Shown here piece after piece: positions 25,799-32,529 of a stretch of DNA of 64,000 nucleotides (the first letter of the stretch is position 1; each line of letters opens with the position of its first letter). The translations under genes and the position numbers were made by a program. The stretch comes from an uncultured bacterium (lineage in GTDB: Bacteria > Verrucomicrobiota > Verrucomicrobiia > CAIQCK01): assembly GCA_903870275.1 (NCBI GenBank), contig CAIQCK010000013.1, positions 34,232 through 98,231 of the forward strand, read 5' to 3'. The notes under the pieces were generated by a model. The model saw only the letters and a program-made list of their open reading frames with translations. It ran no database searches and was not told the DNA's origin.

Positions 25799-26463
25799 TC
25801 GTCGCCCAAAGAAAAACCATCCCCGACCTGCTGGCCATCGTTGAAAAACACCGGAAGCTGCTCGTCCTCGGTTGCGGCACTTGCGTCACCGTCTGCCTGG
25901 CGGGCGGACAGCGCGAAGTCAGCATCATCTCGTCCGCACTGCGCATGGCGGCCAAGCTGAAAGGACTGCCCCTGGAAGTCGAAGAAGGGACCATCGAACG
26001 CCAGTGCGACAACGTCTTTCTCGAACAGGCGGCTGACACCATCAAGAACCACGATGCTGTTCTTTCCTTGGGCTGTGGCGCCGGTGTTCAAGCGCTGGCG
26101 GAGCGTTACTCCGGCAAACCGGTTTACGCCGGTCTGGACACGGCCTTCATCGGCATCCTGGAGGAACGGGGAGTCTGGGCGGAGAAATGCGCGGCCTGCG
26201 GCGCGTGCATGCTTCACCTCTACGGCGGGATTTGTCCCGTCACCCGCTGCGCCAAACACATGCTGAACGGCCCGTGCAGTGGTTCCCGTGAAGACCACTG
26301 CGAAGTAGACTCCGCGCGCCCTTGTGCCTGGCAACTTATCTACGAGCGCCTCAAGTCCATCGGACAACTGGACGAACTCAAGAAGACGAAACCACCCAAG
26401 AACTGGCGTCCGAGTCTGGCGGGCGGCTGCCGCACCATCGTCCGGGAAGATCATAGAGTTTGA
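25795..26463 (+). CDS. metV: MetV-like methylenetetrahydrofolate reductase FeS subunit
   Basis: A 222-residue protein of the methylene-tetrahydrofolate reductase C-terminal domain family (PF12225), called MetV in acetogens. The hallmark is a Cys cluster near the C-terminus, CAACGACMLHLYGGICPVTR followed by the NGPCSG segment, plus earlier Cys in LVLGCGTCVTVC and LSLGCGAG. MetV links MetF to its electron supply. With metF as gene 2 and metV as gene 10, the operon is bracketed by the two halves of one enzyme, a good sign that everything between belongs together. The start overlaps the mvhD stop. Confidence 0.88.
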   Translation: MIVAQRKTIPDLLAIVEKHRKLLVLGCGTCVTVCLAGGQREVSIISSALRMAAKLKGLPLEVEEGTIERQCDNVFLEQAADTIKNHDAVLSLGCGAGVQALAERYSGKPVYAGLDTAFIGILEERGVWAEKCAACGACMLHLYGGICPVTRCAKHMLNGPCSGSREDHCEVDSARPCAWQLIYERLKSIGQLDELKKTKPPKNWRPSLAGGCRTIVREDHRV

Positions 26464-26480
26464 TCGGCTGGCGCGAGTGC

Positions 26481-26499
26481 TGTGCGCTTCTGTTACGGT
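26481..26499 (+). repeat. 19-bp direct repeat, copy 1
   Basis: TGTGCGCTTCTGTTACGGT, identical to 29393-29411 in the same orientation. About 20 bp further downstream resembles the other copy loosely. It sits between the metV stop and the M23 gene. Confidence 0.75.
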
Positions 26500-26520
26500 G
26501 CGCGCCTAACTCATGCGAAG

Positions 26521-27258
26521 TCACCTCGCAGTGAACCCGGGGATGCGGCGCAGGGGATCCGGGAACTCGCGGCGCAGGATGGACCTCTCGCTGCGGTGCC
26601 CGTAGCCATCCAACTCGCTGAAGCGCTCAATTAAAATCTCCTGAAAGTGCGGTTCCCGGACGGCCTGAATGTGGAGATGTGGATGCCAGTTCCCGTTGTG
26701 CGGCGGACCTCCGACTTCGGCGAAAACGGTGCCGGGCGCCAGCCGGTCCCCCGGTTGAACACGCACCGCCTGAAGGTGGGCGAAGATCTGCACTATTCTC
26801 AACCGGCGCGCACTGGATGGTTTGAGGAAGACACGCGGGCCCCAGCCGCCGTCGAGGTCGGTGTCCTCATCAACCAGCATCACGAGAGAATCCTCAACCA
26901 CGGCCACGTGGGTGCCCTGCGGCACGTTAAAATCAACGCCCAAGTGCAAGAACGTGCCTTTGGCCGAGAGATATGACCCCCGCCAAAGATGCTGCCGGTC
27001 CTCGAGGTAGCCGCCATACGACCAATCCACGCCATGAGTGACATGGCATTCATGTACCATCTGCTGGCAGATGCGCGGGTCGAGCAAGGGGTTGACCGCC
27101 GGGTTCCCAAAGAGTTCCGGGTGGCGTCGCGCGAAGGCGAATTGCTCGGCATCCAGATTGACCCGCGCCAGCGTTGTGCCCGCGAGCCCTGGAAAAAGCA
27201 GGGAACCGCGCTCGTTCTTATAACGAAGCGTTGGGGTCGTGTGCGCGGATGTACTCAA
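26521..27258 (-). CDS. M23 (LytM-type) metallopeptidase-like protein
   Basis: About 245 residues. The C-terminal half has the M23/LytM zinc motifs HxxxD (HLGVD) and HxH (HPHLHIQ), with the usual Gly-rich GGPPHNGNWH segment between them. The family cuts peptide cross-bridges of peptidoglycan or related peptides. The first 110 residues are not recognised, and no signal peptide is visible. The start is unclear: TTG at 27258 gives a 41-bp overlap with the upstream gene, while ATG at 27300 would overlap by 83 bp. Co-transcribed with the anti-sigma-type gene upstream. Confidence 0.7.
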   Translation of the reverse strand: MSTSAHTTPTLRYKNERGSLLFPGLAGTTLARVNLDAEQFAFARRHPELFGNPAVNPLLDPRICQQMVHECHVTHGVDWSYGGYLEDRQHLWRGSYLSAKGTFLHLGVDFNVPQGTHVAVVEDSLVMLVDEDTDLDGGWGPRVFLKPSSARRLRIVQIFAHLQAVRVQPGDRLAPGTVFAEVGGPPHNGNWHPHLHIQAVREPHFQEILIERFSELDGYGHRSERSILRREFPDPLRRIPGFTAR

Positions 27259-28717
27259 GCAACTCCTTGGCCACGTCGGAGTAGGCCGCAATCTTCTCAT
27301 AGGCAAGATCGACGTTGTTCAAATACTGGAGGATCAGCGTGTCCCCGATCCGCGCGCAGGGCAGAATGCCGCTGAAGAAGAAACCCAGCTTTTCGAACTC
27401 CGCGGTCATGGTCTGGGTGGCGGGGTCTTCAAGGTTTAAGAACAGGTTGATGCAGGCGATTTGCTGCAGGCAGAAGCAACGCAATTGCTTGCGGACTTCG
27501 CGGACGGTGTTCTGGCCATACTGTTTGACGTAGATCTCGGCGCAGCTTTCGGAGGGGTTGACGTCGGTCAGGATTTCCGGGCCTGACTGGGGAAGCGGCG
27601 CGGGCGTGCCGGGCGGCGTGCCCCAATCCGGGGTCGCTCCCAGGTTTTTGTAGAGCTTGGCAATCATCTCGCGATGGTGTGCCGGGGCATAAAGGGTGAT
27701 CGGTTTGGGTTTGTCTATATACTTGAAAGCCAGGATGACGGTGATGCGCTGCGTTGCATCGCCGGGGATGCCTTTGAACTTCCAGGTTCGCGGGCTCGTC
27801 GCGAGCAGAATGCCGCAATCATTGATGCCGTAGCGCGCCATGGTCTTCTGCGTGAAGACGTGGTTTGCGACCGCATAGGCGTAAATGCCCGGGCACTCGC
27901 GCTTCTTGGGCGTCTGCATGAGAAACTCGTTGAGCCGGTTGAAGGCGCCCTGGCCGCGATATTCGACGTTGACGAACACGAAGGTCAGCTCCGGGATGCG
28001 GTCTTCCGGGTGCTGATACAACAGGGCTGCGTGCCCCATGAAAACGTTGTCCTTGGTGACGGCCACCGCCGAGATCATCGTGCCGCTCCGGTTAAGCTCG
28101 ACCAGGCGATCCGGGTAGTAGATGTGGTCATCGAAGAAACTGTATCCGTGTGATTTGAAGGCACACTTGGAGACCTCAATGGCTTCGTTCTCAGCCATCA
28201 GACGGACGTCATAGGCGATTTTTTCCTGAATCACTTGCGGTTCGATGGCGGCGGGGGAGGTCGGACCGTTGATCTGTCCGGCATCGGGCGCGTTCTTGAA
28301 TAATTTCAACAACCGCGTCTCCTTGCCTTCGGGGCCGAGATTGACGAACTGGACGTCGTCCATCATCTCCTTCATCAAGTGGAATCCCATGCCGGCTGCT
28401 GAACTGTCGAGGTCCAACAGTTCGGGCTTGTAGAGTGGTATGAGTTTCGGGTCGAAGGGAATTCCCTTCTCCCGGAGGACTATTTGCATGCCTTCCGCGA
28501 GGCGTTTGCAGACGATGTCAAAGGTCGGATTCTCTTCGACGTCGTAGGCGTGCTTCATCACATTGGTCGCCGCTTCTTCGACGGCAACCTCAATCTCGCT
28601 CAAAGCCGCGTCATCGAATCCGCAGCTTCGCGCCGCCTCCCGCACCACGGCCTGCGCCGTCGGCAGGCAGGAAAGCTGGTTGGGCAGGGTCAATTGAATG
28701 GTCTCATTCGCATTCAC
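27218..28717 (-). CDS. Anti-sigma-type HATPase fused to GNAT-like domain
   Basis: A 499-residue cytosolic protein. Residues 1-145 are a serine-kinase/anti-sigma-factor-type ATPase (RsbW/SpoIIAB-like HATPase_c): N-box EIEVAVEEAATNVMKHAY, then a short G-box-like AAGMGFHLMKEM. After a linker, residues 170-350 look like a GNAT-type acyltransferase (TFVFVNVEYRGQGAFNRLNEF resembles the acetyl-CoA loop), and the C-terminal 150 residues may be a second, degenerate copy. It forms a pair with the STAS gene 24 bp upstream. The probable role is a partner-switch kinase with an output domain; the acyl substrate is unknown. Confidence 0.78.
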   Translation of the reverse strand: MNANETIQLTLPNQLSCLPTAQAVVREAARSCGFDDAALSEIEVAVEEAATNVMKHAYDVEENPTFDIVCKRLAEGMQIVLREKGIPFDPKLIPLYKPELLDLDSSAAGMGFHLMKEMMDDVQFVNLGPEGKETRLLKLFKNAPDAGQINGPTSPAAIEPQVIQEKIAYDVRLMAENEAIEVSKCAFKSHGYSFFDDHIYYPDRLVELNRSGTMISAVAVTKDNVFMGHAALLYQHPEDRIPELTFVFVNVEYRGQGAFNRLNEFLMQTPKKRECPGIYAYAVANHVFTQKTMARYGINDCGILLATSPRTWKFKGIPGDATQRITVILAFKYIDKPKPITLYAPAHHREMIAKLYKNLGATPDWGTPPGTPAPLPQSGPEILTDVNPSESCAEIYVKQYGQNTVREVRKQLRCFCLQQIACINLFLNLEDPATQTMTAEFEKLGFFFSGILPCARIGDTLILQYLNNVDLAYEKIAAYSDVAKELLEYIRAHDPNASL

Positions 28718-28741
28718 GAGGGGTCCTCCAAAATGGATCAG

Positions 28742-29068
28742 CTACTTGACGGCGGCTTCGACCGAATCGAAGACGGGGAAAATGGATGCGAAGCCGGCAG
28801 CAGTGAACACCTGCTTCACGATGCCAACCAGACAACAGACGCGCAGCGAACCACCCGCCTCCTTGAGACGCTGGCCCACCACAAGCAAGGACCGAAGCCC
28901 GGCACTCGAAATATAACGGAGGGATTCCAGATCAATCACAATCAATTTCTCGCCTTCCTGGATGAGACGGTGGCACTCCTTCTCAAGATCAGGGCCGGAT
29001 TGGGCATCCATCCGGTCTTCGATTTTGATGACACATGCGACACCCGATTTGGAACAGGTCAGTTTCAT
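28742..29068 (-). CDS. STAS-domain anti-sigma factor antagonist
   Basis: A 108-residue single-domain SpoIIAA/RsbV-like protein. The core IDLESLRYISSAGLRSLL contains the conserved D and the phosphorylatable Ser before AGLR. Such proteins, when unphosphorylated, bind and neutralise an anti-sigma kinase; the HATPase fusion just downstream is the obvious partner. An AGAGGAG lies 10 bases before the ATG. No sigma factor or PP2C phosphatase is present nearby. Confidence 0.9.
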   Translation of the reverse strand: MKLTCSKSGVACVIKIEDRMDAQSGPDLEKECHRLIQEGEKLIVIDLESLRYISSAGLRSLLVVGQRLKEAGGSLRVCCLVGIVKQVFTAAGFASIFPVFDSVEAAVK

Positions 29069-29910
29069 GGCGCTTCATCTCCTCTTGTTTCTCAGTCGTG
29101 GATAGTCATGCGGGCTGGTCAATGGCTGGTGTCAGGTTTCGACGCTTCAACGCTCAAGCGGGAAAAGTGTTTGTGGCTTGTTGTCCTTGTAATCCGACTC
29201 CTCTTTCCAGGCCGCTTGACGAGTTAGTCTGCGACCGGGGTGATGCTGCCTGATGGATTGGGATTTGTCCATCCTCGGCGTGGCTGAGTTCTTGCTGACA
29301 CGGTCGTTCTGGACCCTGTTCAAGGCCGTCTGACAACCGACTTGTTCACTTAGGCAAACTCGCGCATAAAGGCGAAGCCATACATGAAATGTTGTGCGCT
29401 TCTGTTACGGTAGCACCTGTAGCTCAGCGAACCAGAGCAGGAGTTTCCCAATCAAGACAGGCCTGTTTGCCTGAGTTCTCAGTAGTCATCACCAATCAGC
29501 GACCGCTGAACAGGTTCGCTTTTTCGTCATCCCGAGTCATCAGCAGTCAGCGCAAATTTTGGTAAAAGGTTGCAAGTTTTTGCGTCGAGCACCGCCTGCC
29601 TTTCATCCGGATCCTTCTCTTGGCCCAGATTAACACATCCGTTGACTCGAAAATGCAAGGTCACATCAGCGCCAACGTTGAGACCTTGCGAAAACACAGT
29701 CGCTATGAAAAAACAAGTCGTGCCATCGGTTGTAAACCGGGTAAACCCGGAGTCGCCCAACATGAGCGTGAAAACCTTTGTCTCAACTCGCCGTGGCGTT
29801 GCGTCCCGGTGGCAAGCACATCACCGACACTGTTGCCCGCGCTGCGGCGGCCGGACTTGATGTGCTGGAGCGTGTAGTATTATTAAAATCATGGCTCTCG
29901 TCTGAAGGCG
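29069..29910. other. Gene-poor region
   Basis: About 840 bp without a supported gene. Open frames here (for example 29527-29763 minus and 29570-29860 plus) lack ribosome binding sites and recognisable protein sequence. It holds copy 2 of the 19-bp direct repeat and AT-richer stretches unlike the coding neighbourhood. Together with the adjacent Sel1 pseudogene it looks like decayed DNA. Confidence 0.5.
29393..29411 (+). repeat. 19-bp direct repeat, copy 2
   Basis: Identical to 26481-26499, same orientation, 2.9 kb apart. Together the two copies bracket the M23, HATPase-GNAT and STAS genes. Confidence 0.75.
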
Positions 29911-30215
29911 CTAGCGCGTCTTGAAGTTGTATTGCTGGATCCAATCATCCGCACGCCGCTTCCCCTCCCCAATTTGATCCGTTGTCAACGCGCCTTCCAA
30001 TGCGATTACAGTTCTCTTTGTAGTTTCAACGCATTGCCTCGCCGCCAGCAGCATCCATCTGTAACCTTCCACGACGTATTTTTAACGCATTCGCCCTTGC
30101 TGTAGCAATTGCCCAGATCGTATTGAGCATGGGCGTAATTCTGCCCGGCAGCCTTGCGATACCATTTCACTGCCGCGGTCTCGGTTGCCGCTATGGCTTC
30201 CGGTGGGCCCTCCAA
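29911..30215 (-). pseudogene. Frameshifted, 5'-truncated Sel1-repeat protein
   Basis: The first part encodes AVKWYRKAAGQNYAHAQYDL and GNCYSKGECV, a typical Sel1 repeat. It then goes out of frame. Reading one frame over gives VEGYRWMLLAARQ and, further on, ALTTDQIGEGKRRADDW, which is how many Sel1 proteins end, up to a TAG at 29911. At least one indel near 30095 therefore breaks the gene. The N-terminal part is missing: homology begins about where the neighbouring YhcH-like gene ends (30191). Confidence 0.7.
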
Positions 30216-30847
30216 TAATCCACTTTCATCTTGACCACGACTTTGTGAATCTCGTGCACGCCGTTAAAATGACACAGTGGCAAGTGCCCATGCTCGGGAA
30301 AGAAGACCACAAAATGACCCGGGTGCATTTCGATGTTTTCGAATTGCTTGGGCAACGAGTAAAACATGATGTCTTTGGCCTCGTTGTAGGGGGAACAAAC
30401 TGTTAGTTGATCGACCGGAGCGACCCCAATGATTTCCGCGCCGGCAATCAAACACTGGATGTCGATGTATTTACGGTGCGACTCGAATTGAGCGGTCTCT
30501 GGCGCCCGGGACGGTGATTTCGAGACGGTGGCAAAAACGGAATCGCCATTGATCTCATGCCTCCCCGGCGACAATGCTGCCAAGTCCGCCTTTTCCAGAA
30601 ACTCGAGACCGGCTTCCAGTCCTTCGATGCCCTTAAGGGTCCGCCACGTTTTCAGTTCTCCGGATAGGATGTTCATCTGTGTCGTCTTCGAAGCTGCCAG
30701 CAGCCCCTCACGAGACCCTGCTCCAGTCAGCCCCAATGTCGCGCCTGTGATTCCCGCCAAAAAGTTCCGCCGACTGATGACAGGCAAGGAGCACAAGGCC
30801 AAGCGGAGACTTTCTGTCTCCTGTTTCATTGCCGTATCTTTACTCAT
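30191..30847 (-). CDS. Tat-exported YhcH/YjgK/YiaL-family protein
   Basis: About 218 residues. A twin-arginine leader SRRNFLAGITGATLGLTGA is followed by a DUF386 (YhcH/YjgK/YiaL) beta-barrel: ESHRKYIDIQCLIAGAEIIG, PGHFVVFFPEHGHLP and HEIHKVVVKMKV, where the His and Glu residues form the cupin-like metal site. Members are implicated in sialic acid or sugar-acid metabolism, but normally in the cytoplasm; an exported form is unusual. Possible starts are at 30862, 30847 and 30829; I chose 30847. The 100 codons further upstream do not look coding. Confidence 0.75.
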   Translation of the reverse strand: MSKDTAMKQETESLRLALCSLPVISRRNFLAGITGATLGLTGAGSREGLLAASKTTQMNILSGELKTWRTLKGIEGLEAGLEFLEKADLAALSPGRHEINGDSVFATVSKSPSRAPETAQFESHRKYIDIQCLIAGAEIIGVAPVDQLTVCSPYNEAKDIMFYSLPKQFENIEMHPGHFVVFFPEHGHLPLCHFNGVHEIHKVVVKMKVDYWRAHRKP

Positions 30848-31152
30848 CGAGTCGTGGTCCATGTAGCCGACGTTGTCGGGCAGTTTCCTCCCGGTCATTG
30901 CAGGTGTCAATCGCTTTTGCCAGTGATGACGCCGCTCTCCTTGTTTTGGAAATTCGTTTATCCTCCAGCCATCGTGAACCGATGGCGACCATGCAACGCC
31001 TCGTTGCATGATCTCATCAAACACGCGATGGGATGAAGTTTCTATCGTATGATTTCCGCGGACGAAGCTATGGGTTGTTGCGAGTATCGTTCCCTTCTTA
31101 AAAAAACCTGACTTGCCGTGGAATAATGGAGACTGGAACATGTAATGCGAGT
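30848..31152. other. Intergenic region with paired hairpins
   Basis: 305 bp, open in one frame but without protein-like sequence. It probably carries the promoter of the YhcH-like gene; the paired hairpins at 30969-31010 are the only structure I see. Confidence 0.5.
30969..31010. promoter_or_regulatory. Two adjacent perfect inverted repeats
   Basis: CCATCG-TGAAC-CGATGG (30969-30985) is followed four bases later by CATGCAACG-CCT-CGTTGCATG (30990-31010), a perfect 9-bp stem. They lie about 120-160 bp upstream of the YhcH-like start and could be operator sites or leader hairpins. Confidence 0.4.
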
Positions 31153-31719
31153 TCATGGAGGCAATTCGATTTGCAGTTGTGCTCCAATACGCCCGGCCCA
31201 GTGTTTCATGATCCGCGCCTTCTTGAAAGGAACCTCAATCCCGAATGGAAAGGCCAGATCTTTTAATCCTGGAGTTGCGATGCCGAGAAACTGGTCCATG
31301 AACGTTTTCTCCGCTTCAGTTAGTGGAACGTTGACAACCCGCACCCTCACCGGCTTGAACTCAGGGCTATGCAAGACGGTTTGGAATAGCGATTGGATAT
31401 AGCGCCCGTCGCTTTGCTCCACAACCTCGCTGCGAACGAACACTCCAATGGTATTACAACAAATCAACTCAAATTGTCCCCAAAGTGCATCGCCCTGGCT
31501 TAGATCGGTGTTGATCGCAACCGGCAGAGGATGGTGGGATAATTCATCGGCCTCCGATTCACCGCACTCGTTAATCCGGCATATGGCACGAACAAGCCGT
31601 TTCCGGTCCACTCCCCTTTGAATCAAGACCAAGGCGAATTCCGCAGTTTTGGAAGGAGCCAGCTTCGTCTCATGTTCCTTTTGAAGTATTCCCTTGGTCT
31701 GCGTGTCGAGCCAGTTCAT
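31153..31719 (-). CDS. Conserved hypothetical protein
   Basis: A 188-residue soluble protein without signal peptide or membrane segment. The beginning MNWLDTQTKGILQK and KTAEFALVLIQRGVDRKRLV look like a helical domain, and GQFELICCNTIGVFVRSEVV like a beta-rich core. I recall similar proteins in PVC genomes but know no function. It lies 138 bp after the last gene of the MoxR module on the same strand and could be its last member or a separate unit. Confidence 0.65.
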   Translation of the reverse strand: MNWLDTQTKGILQKEHETKLAPSKTAEFALVLIQRGVDRKRLVRAICRINECGESEADELSHHPLPVAINTDLSQGDALWGQFELICCNTIGVFVRSEVVEQSDGRYIQSLFQTVLHSPEFKPVRVRVVNVPLTEAEKTFMDQFLGIATPGLKDLAFPFGIEVPFKKARIMKHWAGRIGAQLQIELPP

Positions 31720-31857
31720 TTCATTGGGCTCCCGCTGCGTCTAACACTTCTTTTCCTGATGTCGCCGATGCTGGCGGCGCCTTTTCCGGCCTTCCATCTG
31801 TATTCTCCAACCACTCGTTGTCTCCGAAGACCGGGACCGGCGTCCTGTCCTGTCTGC

Positions 31858-32529
31858 TTAGTGCGTCAATGCATACACGGCGATGTTGAGCGCCAGCCGT
31901 TGGCCGTCTTCGGGGCTGATGCCCTTGCCCCGATTGCAACTGTTGTTGGCGCTGAACGCGCAACACAGGCCCTCCTCGCACATCACGGCCACGAGGTTGC
32001 CTTGGTAAAACAAACCTTCGAGATGGATGTCCCGGCTCTCGTGCAGGCAACGCACCCGCTCGATCTTGTAGAACGTCCTGTAGATCAGATGGTCGTAGGA
32101 CAGTGGCTTGACCCGTTCGTTCGGGAAAACCCGGCTGAATTCGCGCCGCCACGCGGCCGGATACGCCGGGTTCGTGCAACAGCCCGACGAGAGCATAAAG
32201 CCGCCGTGGCTGAAATATTTTTGCAGATTCGCCAACTCCGCCTCGGTCAGCACGAAATCGTTGTGGCCGTTCATAAAGACAAATGGCGTGTCGAACAACT
32301 CCTCGCCGACCAGCTTGACCTTGCGCTCGTCCTGGATCTTGATCGTGGACGCGCGCGACACGAGCTTCAGCAAATCCTGGCCGACGCCACCGCAATCACT
32401 GCCCATGTTCCGGCCGTATTGGATGCGGCCCATGAAAAATGTCGCCAACCGGTCGTCGCTTTCCTGGCTCCAGGCAAGCCGGGCGGCCGCAGCAACGACC
32501 ATCAAAACCAAGAGTCTTCGGGGTTTCAT
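31858..32529 (-). CDS. Exported DUF4159 protein (module A)
   Basis: A 223-residue protein with signal peptide MKPRRLLVLMVVAAAARLAWS. DUF4159 features: VGEELFDTPFVFMNGHNDF, a following FSHGGFMLSSGCC, and the C-terminal ALNIAVYAL. The fold resembles class I glutamine-amidotransferase-like domains, without evident catalytic Cys-His. The protein is Cys-rich (SGCCTN, EEGLCC). The start overlaps the VWA gene stop (ATGA). It is the last member of MoxR module A and is paralogous to 48783-49478. Confidence 0.82.
   Translation of the reverse strand: MKPRRLLVLMVVAAAARLAWSQESDDRLATFFMGRIQYGRNMGSDCGGVGQDLLKLVSRASTIKIQDERKVKLVGEELFDTPFVFMNGHNDFVLTEAELANLQKYFSHGGFMLSSGCCTNPAYPAAWRREFSRVFPNERVKPLSYDHLIYRTFYKIERVRCLHESRDIHLEGLFYQGNLVAVMCEEGLCCAFSANNSCNRGKGISPEDGQRLALNIAVYALTH

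Noticed and set aside
12126..26463. Reading the MetF/Hdr operon as proof of acetogenesis
   Set aside because: No CO dehydrogenase/acetyl-CoA synthase, formyl-THF synthetase or methyltransferase genes in the window; the one-carbon role is left open.
29412..29440. tRNA-like D-arm (GTAGCTCAGCG...AGAGCAG)
   Set aside because: No anticodon arm, T-loop or matching acceptor stem follows; chance or vestigial similarity.
29527..29763. 78-codon minus frame in the gene-poor region
   Set aside because: No ribosome binding site, no recognisable domain, surrounded by decayed sequence.
31721..32395. 224-codon minus frame overlapping the DUF4159 gene
   Set aside because: It overlaps a gene with signal peptide and family motifs in another frame and is Arg/Gln-rich as shadows are.
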